NCBI GenBank assembly: GCA_918026815.1
Contig: CAKJVC010000038.1
Span: 62,001-126,000 of the forward strand
Length of the DNA stretch: 64,000 bases
Direction: 5' to 3'
From: Chalara sp. BL73
Lineage: Eukaryota > Ascomycota > Leotiomycetes > Helotiales
Both the position numbers and the translations under genes were made by a program. Of this stretch, positions 32,291-44,278 are shown piece after piece (position 1 is the stretch's first letter; each line of letters begins with the position of its first letter). The notes under the pieces were generated by a model. That model was given only the letters and a program-made list of their open reading frames with translations. It ran no database searches and was not told the DNA's origin.

Positions 32291-34049
32291 CTCCTCAAGA
32301 TGTCAGAGATAGCCTGCAAACTCTGCGGAGGGGCTCCGAATGATAAAAGCCATAAAGGGAAGATGGAATTGATCGAGGTCAATTGCCCTATGATGAAAGG
32401 CTGTGCAAAGTGCGGCGTGCTAACATCGGATCACCGGACAATCCAACGCAAGAAATCATACCCGCCCACGAAAAAATCAGGTATGCAATTGGTGGTTCCA
32501 GAAACATGAAGAGGGGAAGGAAGCGTAGTGTCATCCTAAATTCAGCAAGAACTCTAAGGACGCGTTCTTTCATAACTCGGCCGTGCTATCGTTTGGCGCA
32601 ATCTGCAAGCAATGCGGGCACGCTGACCATGAATCCAATAAAGCGAACCCTGCAACCTTTTGAGGGAGCAATGGACACCAAGGGCTATAGTCAACGCTGC
32701 AGGGAACTCTGGCGGAAGGGCCATATGGAAAGACACAAAGAAAGCAATGAATACCAAGGCTGGCCCCGCCCAGAAGGAGCCAGCTGCCAAAATCGGTCCC
32801 TCCGGACCGATAGGCTCTGCATCCTTAGATAACTCTTCGAAGCTTTCTCAAAATTCGCCCGCATTAACCTCAACTTCGCAGAAGAATGAGCCGCGGAAGA
32901 AGGCAAAGAGAATCCGTCAACAGAGAGATGGTGAGCGAAAAGAGAAGAGCGGAAGCATATCGCATTTCTGGGGTGAAGATTTTGGAGCCAAAGAGTGTAC
33001 GAACCGCCGTGACAGGTCCAAATTCGGACGCCATCCTCACAAACTTCTTCGAAATTAGCCTCGCTCCGCCTAAGAACGTGTATCGATATAGCGTTTCGCT
33101 TGGTGAGATACCCCTGAAAGAGGACGGATTGGATACTGATGAAAAGCGGCAACCCACCAACATCGCGACAAAGCGGATGTTGATCAAGAACCTTTTGGAA
33201 AGCCGGACTTCGGCACCGTCCCACAGCAACTGGGCGTGCGACTGTGATGCCATTATCGTCTCCTCTGGTGAGCTCTATTCTCACAGTAACTTTCGTGACG
33301 GGATCATCACGAAGAATCATCTACGGAGCGGCGTAAATGATAAGGAGATCGAAAAAGAATCCAAGATAAACTTGCTGGGTCAAGTTGATCTTCCCAAGTT
33401 GAAGCAGCTTCTAACCAATAATCCACCCAGGGTAGCTCCTGATGCGGACAGGCCTGGAGAAATGTGGCTTTGTTATCCAGATGAAGAATTGAAGGCTCTG
33501 AACATGATTTCATGGAAGTTCATCACCGGTTCAGGATTTGCCGGAGGAAAACGCGGTAATAGAATCTATCCTGCTCAGCAGTCGAAGCCAAACATAGGCT
33601 CTGCCTGCCAGATATATGATGGGTTCTTCACTTCCATGCGGCTCGGTCAAGACTCTGTCCTGTTGAATGTCAACACCGTCAACTCGGCATTCTGCGCTCC
33701 AACTCTTCGGTCGACTTGGATTAAGCCTCGCCCCGAACTTGGGAGTAGCTTCTCCGTAGAAGTCTTTGAATCGAAGCTGAAATGTGTTCTAGTGACTTTC
33801 AATAGAAGAGAAGCAGCCCGACGCTGCCAGCATAAGATTTTTAGCATCGGTAAAGGCTTCCTGGTGGATGAAGGATTTCTGGAAGTTGACGGCTATTCAA
33901 GGTCTAAGATCTCCATTAAAAAAATACCTGGAACGGCATGTTCTACCTTTAGGACTTCTCTGTCTTCCCTCGTGGAGTGGCTCTTTCCGCTTGGTCTGTC
34001 GCATCCTTCATTGCCTTCCCTCCTCAATTTCGATTCCTTCTTTCTTTGA
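32291..34049 (+). pseudogene. Argonaute-like gene, 5' part only, with disabling mutations
   Basis: The region keeps the order of an Argonaute N-terminal half. A zinc-knuckle-like segment starts at 32300 (ACKLCGGAPNDKSHKG...GCAKCG). It is followed, after a frameshift and an in-frame TAG, by a second cysteine cluster in another frame (CKQCGHADHESNKAN, near 32602-32646), which ends at TGA. A lysine/arginine-rich linker follows. From about 32970 one long frame carries the N domain and linker: LTNFFEISLAPPKNVYRYSV, WACDCDAIIVSSGELY, LGQVDLPKLKQLLTNNPPR and ALNMISWKFITGSGFAGG. The DUF1785/L1 element FFTSMRLGQDSVLLNVNTVN comes next. After about 33900 the frame slips (KKYLERHVLPL is in another frame), and no PAZ, MID or PIWI domain (no DEDH slicer residues) follows. 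It cannot encode a working Argonaute. Confidence 0.75.
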
Positions 34050-37000
34050 TATTTTGTGCATCAAGCAGGCTTCTCACGGAATAACTCACCTTTTCCGTCC
34101 TTCAGCTTCCGTGAGAATCCTCGCGCGATATCAAAGAAACATTTCTTGTCTTGCTATCACCATATTTTGCAATTCTACGCCGGTTTTTTTTTGGGGGGTC
34201 ATTTGGCGGTTTAGCTCGTAGGTTCTTCTCTGGCCTTCATTTTGACAGCCACGAACTCTTTCGCTTTTCCGTTACATGCCTCTTTGTCTTTGCTCTTCGC
34301 CATATCTTTGGTGCTCCCTACTGCTCGTGGTACCTGAAAGAGGTAGGCCCGTCTCTTCCAGCGAGTTCGATATTGACGAGTGTCCCGCCGTTCGGATTGT
34401 AACGAGGATTTATTGAGGAAAGAACAAAGGCGGCATCTAGAATATTGAAATTACTAATGAAACGTTTGATTCAGGAAATTCTATGAGGGTGCATTACTTG
34501 GCGAGACTATCATGATGGCCTCCGACATGATTCTGTATTTACTCTACAATTAGAAGAGATTAAAGATTAGCGATGTCCGTCCTTTCCTCAGCTTAGTTTC
34601 TGCTTATGGAACATCCGGTCATGATTTAGATGAAAGATCTGGCATGCGAGTATTAGTGGTCGTGTCCGCGATCAAACTTCGAAGAGATCATCCCGTTTAG
34701 GCGCCTAGGTCGTTATGCCATGGAGAAGTCTCCCCCTCATCACATTGAGAGAAGATAATGATGAATACCTGCTAGTAATTATCGAGATCGCATCTCCCAA
34801 TCTTCCATAGAAGCTTGGAGATCGCTTTAGGAAGAGTGCGAAGTATTCTTGATCCGTACAATACAAAATAGACGTGAGGCCCATAAACGGACAAGCAAGA
34901 TTGTGGATGGTTGTAACCTTTGTTCCTCTTGTGTTCTCCACGGCGTTCGCTTAGGATGAATCACTTGATTGGAGTCTTCAAGAGCGGGTGTTTTAATTGC
35001 GATGAAGTTAAATGTTGTAACAAAACAATGCATAGATTCCATGTGCTTCACAGGCCAGTGGAACATCACAATCTCGGACAAAAGGCAAAATGAGCACAAA
35101 ACTTGGTAGAGAATGAATCAATCTCCAGTAATCATGGAACCTTCTCTACGAACTGAAACCAGTACGGAGCATTCCAAGCAGATCAGATACCACGAGTGGG
35201 AAGTGATGGGGGCACATGAAATAAGCCAAAGGTGAATCGCGTCAACGGAAAGAGACAGATGGGAGCCTTGAGCCACAAAGCATGAAATTAACGCTCATTT
35301 TCCAGCTGGCGGTACTTCAACCTTGATCGAGATGGACAACAACCAAAAGATGCAAGTTCAATTTCAATCTGCAGAAATGAAAACAATGAAAAAACAACAA
35401 CCAAAAATCTCCTTTTCGTACCACGCAGTCTGCCTCCTGAGCGAGCTAGCGCAGTTCCGTAACCGAGCCCCCTATTCTTACGTCCGTATGTCCCAGGGAA
35501 CCTCCCCTCCCCCCAGGCCCCAACCCGCATGCTTTCACAAAGGTCGGCGACTCCTCGCTTGGGACTCAAAGGAGGACCTAATTTTCCAAAATCACAATAT
35601 ATCATCAAAATCACAAAGGCAGGCAAAGCACCGGAACGACCAAGACCCGGCGCCACATCTTGAGTTCCTGTGAAACTGATGGAAGCTCCGATAAATGTAA
35701 CTTGGGTTCTCCAGCAGCCTCGTGTGTATGTCTGGCCAGGTCGGCGGGACCATGAGTGTTATGATACGTTGCATTTACTGTGGCAGCTGAGTAGATTTTG
35801 AGACATCCGTAGGCATGATTACTGAACATAACGGAAGGCGAATCGTCAGCCCCAAGTCGCGCGTCTCGTTGGGTGAGCATTCTTCCTCCCTCGCGCTCGT
35901 TCTCTTCTTCGCTCTTCCTCGGGATTTCTCACTCAAAATCATGTGAAGTGCACCCGGCAGACTGGTTCGAATGGCCGGAATCTGCTTGGGCTGGACTGGA
36001 CCGGACTGGACCGGAAACAGAATGTGCCTCGGTCATGCCTTGTGGATAGCAGCATGAGTTACAATACATAAGAAAAAACCAAAGGAATTCTTTTTTTTAA
36101 TTTTATAAATCGACACTATCGGTGGCGCAGCTTCGACTAGAAGCTACTTTGCTTGGAATGAACCTGCGGGGCTAGTATGTTGGAAGCATGACACGCGCCG
36201 CTGGACTCTTTGACGGATCCGCTTGTACGACTCCAGCAGGCATGAACCGTCGGTACTTGGGAGAGAATACTCGCTTTGAGTTCGCAACGGTCGCCCGATT
36301 AGAGCCTATTTCATTTTATTCCATCTCCAATTCATTTGCCAATATACGCTTCTACAACATTTCTAGCCCCTGTTATAAGGTTCAGCTCAAACCTTATTAT
36401 ATATACCATCCACTAAGACGGCACCCATCTAATCTCAAGTCAAATTTAAGTCCCCTGTCTATCCTTCAGCCTTGTGGAACCTGTGCGGTTGTGTTCAAAA
36501 CTACACCCACCAAGGTTTGGTGCCTGGCCATCCAGCATATCGAACAAAGAATCCCCTGGCGTATGGGACGTTAATGCACCTCCTATTAATAATCTTGCTA
36601 CTGCTGGAGGAGGCTGCAGGCTCACATGTGATGATGTCTGAAGCCTGACGAACGCGCAACACTTCACTCTGCATTCTCGCCGCCATTGAAGCCTGTCGTT
36701 AAGATATACTCGGCATCGACAATGATAGCGTAGATACACCTCATCTTATGGGTCCTCATGGCTTGATTTTCGGTGTCGCAGATGACGACGAGCATCAAGA
36801 GCCGGTCAGAGTGCCACGCATATCAACCTCTTAATCCTATAGTTGGGAAGATACGAGCTAAAGGACGTGGCGTTTCTGCGGATTCATTGGATCATGTATT
36901 GTGATTGTCTCTCTTGTCGATGAAGCCGAGATAGCAAATCCCCCAAACCGCCCAAGCTCAGTGTTGGCATGAAGCTTCCGAGGAACCGGGTTTGATGCAG

Positions 37001-40000
37001 AGCAAAGTCTGACCATTACACCGCAGATAGCCGCGTGATATCTCGCAGCACGCAAGGAGGAACACAATGGCAGCTCAGACATGGCTCTGTTAGTTGATCC
37101 TATAAAAAATGATACCCAAATCTGTGGTTCGCCTCGGTGCATCTCGCTAGAGCACCACCGAGGGCCGCATTTGTATATGTTGAGTGGCAAAGGTGTTTTG
37201 GATATTGCTTCGCCGAGGAGCCTGGTTGTCACCGACCGGGTTTTAGTACGTGCGAAAGGGGAGGTTTGAACAGCATTCTGTGTAATCGACCGTGCCCATA
37301 TTAGCAGGCGATGGAGATGGATCGTTCCTCGTTCTAGTTAGGAGTGGTTCGTGAAGTTTGCAGAGGCAGTTCGTGGGTAGTTGGGAGGAAGGTTACCCAG
37401 GGGATTTGGGCGGTGCATTTGCCACCAGTGAGGACGATGATAAGGACATTCGGTAAGGCGGCGCGATTCCAACCTCGATCAGGTATTGTAAACCTTCAGA
37501 GTGGTTGCAGGGGGAAGAAAGAGGTGTTTTACTTGGCTTGAGCTTGTCCCGTACTAATGTGCCTATACCCTTACCCTTTCCTGGCCCCTCCCACCATGCG
37601 ATATTTCTGGGATGCGCTTCACCAACAACAGTTCATTTATATTAAAAGAAAATATCCGAGAATAGTAACCTTAAGGGTGACCAGGAAGAAGATATAGCTT
37701 TCCGAAGAGTGATGCATTCTATATTGGACGCATTCAAATCTTTGCCTCTTTAGCACAAAAGTGGCGCATCCCATATCCGTTCAATCGCATTTGCAGCTTC
37801 CCATGCTTGCTCATTCATGATGCCACCTTTTTGGTTGGTAGGGAGTTATGCTTCTTTCATGCACCTCATGGCCCAATTCAGGAAGTCGTAAATTGCAGTG
37901 TATCCCTCACCCCCTAAATAGCTCCATGGAAATGCCCCCCTCGATTAGATAAATTTTCATGTCATTGTCAGCACTCATCAATGTCCGATTTCTCCTGAGG
38001 GTTTCCATGTGTGGCGTGCCAACCCCTGCAGAGATGCGGTTTCAATTGATCTGCATACCGGATCACGCTCCCCGGCAGAAAAGCAAGCAAAATAATCGCC
38101 GTAAAATAATCCATGCGACCCTAGAATACCAGGTTGAGAAATGTTGAGGCCTACTGCAGCGAATCTTGCCGCCCCCAAGGCTCTCTCACCTGACCTGATT
38201 GGAGCAATGAGAGAGAGAGAGGTGTAACAAGAGGTGGTTTTCTGTTGACTGGTCACATGGTACAAGATCTAGCACAGTACAGCAGCTCCCGTGGCTGTCG
38301 TGCAACACTAGCCGAAGCAGGCCAGACTGTTTGTTTTGGGGCCGACTCATAGAGTCTATTTGCACATCAAAGCCCCTCAAGCCGTGCGGGCGAAAGTTTT
38401 TGGCAGTGAATTAGGATTTTCGGTATCGAGTATCGAAAATAATAGGAACAGTCAGAAGTCCATTCTCGGCCCGAACCGTCTGATCATACGGGCCCGGGGA
38501 CGGAGAAACCTTTGGCAGTACAAGACAATTGGAGATGCCGAACTTGGCATCAATAACCACGCGTCTTCCCGACCAGCCCATAAACCCCGCTATTGAATCT
38601 CGATATGATGAATCGGCAATGTTTGGAGTAGGTGCTTGTTTGCCAAAGAAGAAATATCCGACATACATGAGCGACATGCTCGAATCCTGCTTCGTCCTAA
38701 AATCATTTTATTACCATCCAAAGGTATCTTGATTCATGAAAATGGTGTTGGGAATGTCCGCTTCTGCACGTGGAAGCCGGGGACAGCTGCAATGCGGATA
38801 GCTCTTTTGATCCGGCAGGATGCAGCCAGCGGAGGTGTATGTGTGCGTGACCAAAGTTTGATGGAAGACTTATCTGAAATGGCGCCAGCTTCGGTGACTT
38901 GCAGGTAAGCTTCAGGATCGAGCCTTGCTGTATATTAGAATGCTTTGTATACGAGATGCTGATTTGTGGAGCGGAGGCGGGGAAATCTGGATGAAGAACG
39001 CCTTCGATCTTGGATGTGGTTAGAATACACGTTCTAGATGTTTTAAGCTGCGGCTTGGCTTTTGTGAGGTATTGGGCAGCTCAGCCATTACCAGTTAGAG
39101 ACGAAGAAGTAAAATGTGGGAGGGGGAGGTGTCGTGAAGATAGCAGCGACTCTAAAGCGACGTAGTGTGAGGCAGGGAGTTGTCTCCGAGCTGCGTGAAG
39201 CAGTCTTGGCTGAAGACGTCGTTTGCTCCTCATCTTAATAGGTGCTTTGTCGGAAGGTTGGAAACACTGACATCCTTGGTCTCGAGCAACCTTTTAGAAT
39301 ATGAAAAAAAAAAACACCTTTACAGCTGCTTGGAACGGGGGTTATTGAGGCGTTTGACCTGCCCTGACATGCGATGAACAACGGTGTAGCAGTTGAGGCT
39401 GTTGGGAAGGTTGCCTATCAAAGATCTGAGACATGATTGACAGTAGTGATGCCGCCGATTATGAAGGCTCGACGTCATCTCATCATAATGGTATTTCAGG
39501 CAAGACATGGGAGGCACCTTAGGCTTGCTTCATGCTTGCAGTCTCTAGAAGCATGTGTTGGAGCAAACATGTACGGCTGATGCCATTGCGCATGGACATG
39601 GTTGATCGGCCATCAAACGCGGAAAGGTCAGGCTCTCGTGATGATTGAGGACGAAAACAAAATGAGGCGTAATCACGAAGATCGGAAAGCCACTACCAGA
39701 TTGGCAGACAGTGACCATCGAGAGGCCAGTCATCCTAAGCAAGCACATTGCTCCTCTTAGAGAACCAGTCATTTCAAATTGATGAATGGAGCCGATCTTG
39801 AGCTTCTGATAGTATTTGATTTTTACTGTAGAGTGAAAATTATACACAATAGCTACAGCTAGGTAATTGCAGTCAATAGGCAAGCGGCAAGAGAGCTGGG
39901 GGCCAAGACGCCAGAAAGTTTATATTCCTGTTTTAAGGTTCACATCGGAGCTACCTCCCGCCCATTCTTACTTTGAAGAAGGCCCTTTTTCAGTCTCGAA

Positions 40001-41900
40001 GTAGGCACGGTTTGTGGAGTAAACTAATATCGAGCTGATATCGTGAGTTTTGACAGGAGTGTCTGCGCGTGCCGCAGACGCTTGAGGCGCCTCAGACGCC
40101 AGTAAAGATAGCTTCGATGCCATCTTTCATGCCGAGGGATTTACGGCCTTAAGAGAAACGTCTTTTATTCGGACTGGTGCAAAGAACCGTTAAGCAGTAA
40201 CAGAGCGGCCAATGGACTTCCTGGCCACAATCAAAATTGTAAATCTGTGTAGTGTGGTGTTACTGCTGCTCGCAAGGTGGATACTCAGTGCTGAGAGCCT
40301 CGACTTCCAGCTCTGAGCTTGCACATTGATTGGATTTAATGTCAAGATGTCTTCAGCAATTGAAACATGTTGGATCATGGCGTCTCTTCTGACCCGCCGC
40401 CCGAGAATTTCGTAACGGTGAGGAAAACTGCAGCATCGATTGGCCGTCGCCTCAGACATCGAAGGGTCTCTGCAAAAATGATCTTAGCTGGGCCTTCCAC
40501 GCGTCGCTGTTGCATTCGTTTTTAATAACCTCGGTGACCTTTAAGTGGACAATGCACAATGAGAGCGAGCCACTGATGGTGGTTAACCATGTATCGTGGG
40601 TCTCGCACTGAGGCTCTCGAGAAAGTATACAGGTAGCTTGCCAGGTACCAAATCAATAAAATCGATAGATCATAATCTTGGCATGCCGGTGATAGATACG
40701 CCTTATGTGCATGGTCTCCTCCACTTTCTTGGGTCAGTTGAAGTTTGAGCGAATGGAGAAGTACAGTATTTCCCGTATGAGGCTGCCTGGATACTTAGGA
40801 CAAGTATCTCTGGGAGGAGGCTGCCGATGCAAGCAAGTGAGCGACGGCTTGGTGCCTGGCTTTCGCGCTAGAACCATTACTGGTCGCATTGGAAGAAACA
40901 AACCGTCGAGTTGTAAAGGTCCCAAATCAATACTAGATGGCTCTTTGTGTAGCAGAGCGTTAGTGCGTAATCAAACCTTAAAATGAGATAGATACTCGAT
41001 GAATTCTCGAGTTTCGCTATTCATCCTGCTCAGCCCTGACCTTAGTCGCGCCGCGAAAACTATTATTCCCAAACCGAAGCTACTACAGATTATTTCACTT
41101 GCCTTGCACCACTTGCCTCGTTGATCAAGCCCAATATTGACTTTTTGTACGCACCTGCCAGGTATTGGTGGATCCGGCCTCGGGAAGAAACTAAGATTAA
41201 GTCTAAACCAAGGGAAACCGAACGTCGCCATCACGAAGATCACGCCGAATGCTTTGGGTGAAGATAGACATTGGACCATTGAACTGTGCCACGCTCTTTC
41301 TCTTTCGGCCATTTCCACGTGCTCCTAGAAATTCAGAGATATCCAGACCAACTAAAACCAACTTAAAAGGGTGTTAGCGGCGAGTGCTTCTGAGAAGTCA
41401 TATATTTCTGATATTCCGTCCTTGCTGCTCGACCTCACTAGGCAGATTGTCGTCCACGGGTTAAATTTTTTTTTTTCAAACTTTGACCCGTGTGCTGAAA
41501 GGCATCCATTCCTCCAGGTGTCGAGAAGATATCGTGACGTCGAGCTGTTTGAGAATTCTTTAGTACGTCAGAAGTCCACCTATTTGGTCCCAGCAGCCTG
41601 GTGATACGCAAGTATTTTCCCGCCTATGCTTATTCCTTGACACAAGATCCAGCCTGACTGTTCCCTTAAGGTCATCAATTGAACGATTGAGCACGGCGCA
41701 TCTCAGGATCACAGCTATTAATCCTGGGAACCTACCTACAAGGCACATCACCTTATCAGAGGCACTCTCTGGACGCATACCCATTCGCAACTTTCCCCTA
41801 AAAAAGATTACCCATTCTCTGGGCTCAACTGTGAGCTCTCGTCAGCCACCATCAGTCATCCTTCCTGTCAGGCCAGCATAAATTCCCGGGATCCGTCTTC
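34050..41900. other. Long region without recognisable genes
   Basis: Almost 8 kb in which I recognise no protein family on either strand. The larger frames (for example 35323-35673 +, 36188-36574 +, 36858-37232 -, 40971-41318 -) have irregular composition, overlap each other and show no motifs. Homopolymer tracts occur (T9 near 34188, A10 near 39305, T10 near 41467). This may be decayed sequence, a distal regulatory region of the downstream NDT80-type gene, or noncoding transcript territory. Nothing in the sequence decides among these. Confidence 0.4.
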
Positions 41901-44278
41901 CAGCCAGCGATCCACGCCAGTGCTTGACCTCTCTCCACAGCCGCTCATCGGGTATCATACATACGGCCCCTGCCAGTTCACAGTCAACCTCTAAACCCCT
42001 CCCTCACTGACCGGCATTGATCGTATCCAACGGCATTGTCAGGAAGCTCCCCGCCGCCTTTCTCATTTTCAATTGGGGGGTGTGGTGCCTGATTTTGCCT
42101 TACCCGAAGCCCAGGCCCTTATTTTTTGACGAGGGTCACAGTCAGGATTCATCACCAATTTGGGTCAGCGACTCGACGCTGTGCTGAGGGTTAATTCCAA
42201 TCATATCACGGCTCTTTCGAATTTGAGGTCGTGCTAAATTAAAACTTGCGCATAGGCCATTTGAAGCTCATTTCACCAGTTTCTCACGGGAATATCCCAT
42301 AGGGTTCAGAAGCACTCCTCGCTATCCGGCCCCATATTAGGCATCTTGTAGCCAGCCACTGACCACGAGGAGGGCAAGGCTGGAGCAGATCCTCCCAGGG
42401 CCATCAAAGCATAAATTCCGCAGGTGGTGGATTTGACGACTCTGGACCAGCATCGATAGACGGCGGGTTGCGATCGTTGTTTTGACGTTGGATAGAGTTT
42501 GGCTCTTGATCTCTGCTAGGACCATCTACAGGCCCCGACCATCCCATCTGCATCCACTATTGCGATTGTTCCTTCCAGCTCTCCCCAGCCGCCGCTTCAG
42601 CGCCTCTGTTAGGGTCAGCCAGGCCCTGTGTGCTTATAGGCTGTTCAGGGCGAAGGTGTCTCAGGCTGTCGTCAGGGTCAAGGTGTGGGGTGTTGTAGGT
42701 GTGTGTACCTTATTCTTGTGGGTGTGCCCAAACGCTGGTTGTCGGGCGACCAGGATTCGTTGCGGTAGCGAGTCCAGTAGGGAGAGTTGTGCTATTTGTA
42801 TAGCGGCACCCCCCTCCCCCTTCCCCTCATCCTTATCCTCATCCTCATCCTCAGAAGCCTCTCTTTAAATCTATCCCGAGCCAATCACCATTCAGTCGCC
42901 GCCTGTGCCCTCCAGCAGCCTTTTCCCCCCCGCCCCTCCCAAAAAAAAAAAAGCCGACCCACACCCTTTTTTCGCCATCATCCTGCCCTACAGTTACTAC
43001 AGCACTCTGCACACTGCTAAGCAGCCGCCTACCGCAAAATACAACCCCCCCTCCCCTCCTCCTCCACCCCCCAGGCGAAGTCCTGACGGAGACTGCACCT
43101 GGACAGAACCGCACCCATTTCTCGGCGTGTGCCTCCTATATCCTTCCCCCCCACCACCGCAGCGTCAATCAATTGTTCTCCTCGTCAGTTGTCGCTCCAT
43201 AAAGGGCGACGAAGGGGAGACAAAAAAAGTGAGGAGCTGGAGACAGACAACCTTTCCTCTCCACCACTCTTGCAATCCTCTATCTCTAGCGGGGCGGGTA
43301 ACCAACCTACCTACCTACCTACCTTCCTTCGCTACACACTTCGCTCCCTACACCTACGCGTCTCACCTGATCTGGTTTCGAGTATCGCGTTCCATCGCGA
43401 TCCAGATCTAAGGTCTTCATTCTGGTGTCTTCGTTTCTCAATCCCCCAGCACAATCCGGCTTCTTCTCCTTTTCTTTCTCCCTCCTTATCCAACCACGTC
43501 CTGAGGTGCTGCCTCAGAGTAGCCGCAGAGTCGAAAAAAACAAAACAAAACAGCGAATTCCGAAATAGAATTCTCGGCAGCTGGTGTAAGGTTTTGGGGA
43601 CGAGGCTGCAGCAAATGGTTGAGAGTAAGCGCAACCCCCGAAGTTCTTATTTCATTTTCACTATGGGGTCTCGTTTAAATATATTGAATGTGCCTATTGC
43701 CCAACCCTTTTCTATGTCCTGTTAAATCCCCCCGAAGTCAATCAACCCTCTTCTTTTTTCTCCCTCTTCCTCCTCGAGAATAGGACAAGATTGAACGACA
43801 GGCCCATCTATAATTCACCCCTGCTTAGATGTGGTCGGCACGAAGTCCTCTCCAGACCTCGCCGGCTCTATGGCGCTATATGAAAAGAACACCAAGGTAG
43901 TGTGTCCCTTTCACCAAACGGCCCGCGCAGACAAGATGCCGTGTGTAACCTCAGCCTCCGTCCTAGCAACTTGAACTTGGGACGAGCACTGCCTCCCCGA
44001 CCACTGAGCTTCTGGTGGCTATTGCTATGGCTATGACTATGGCTTTAATCATCGCGCTTGTCTAACATTACAACCATTATTGGGATGCGCTCTAGTAGCC
44101 TAGCCTGCCAGATGCGAATTGCTACTGCCGCTTGCTTTCTTTAGTTGGGCTTGTTTTGCTCACTATCACCTCGCTATCCTTCGTCTCCTCCCCAGCCGTC
44201 CGGAAACTTTGGGTACACCGACACTAACCACCATGCCTTACAGTTCTCATACCCAATAATTTGCAACTCAGTCACTTC
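41901..44278 (+). promoter_or_regulatory. Pyrimidine-rich promoter/long leader of the VIB-1-like gene
   Basis: The plus strand becomes strongly C/T-rich from about 42.5 to 43.8 kb, with runs such as CCTTCCCCCCCACC, an A12 tract near 42938 and a (CCTA)n stretch at about 43306-43324. Such CT-rich blocks upstream of an ATG are typical of heavily regulated filamentous-fungal regulators with long 5' leaders. Several short ATG-started frames lie in it, including an 8-codon one at 44233-44259. Extent and transcription start are inferred. Confidence 0.45.
43306..43324. repeat. CCTA microsatellite
   Basis: About four tandem CCTA units in the CT-rich leader region upstream of the VIB-1-like gene. Simple-sequence repeat with no known function. 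Confidence 0.5.

Noticed and set aside
42905..43725. Plus-strand frames of 168-198 codons in the CT-rich region
   Set aside because: Composition is that of low-complexity pyrimidine-rich DNA (Pro/Ser/Leu runs), two frames overlap each other, and no family is recognisable.
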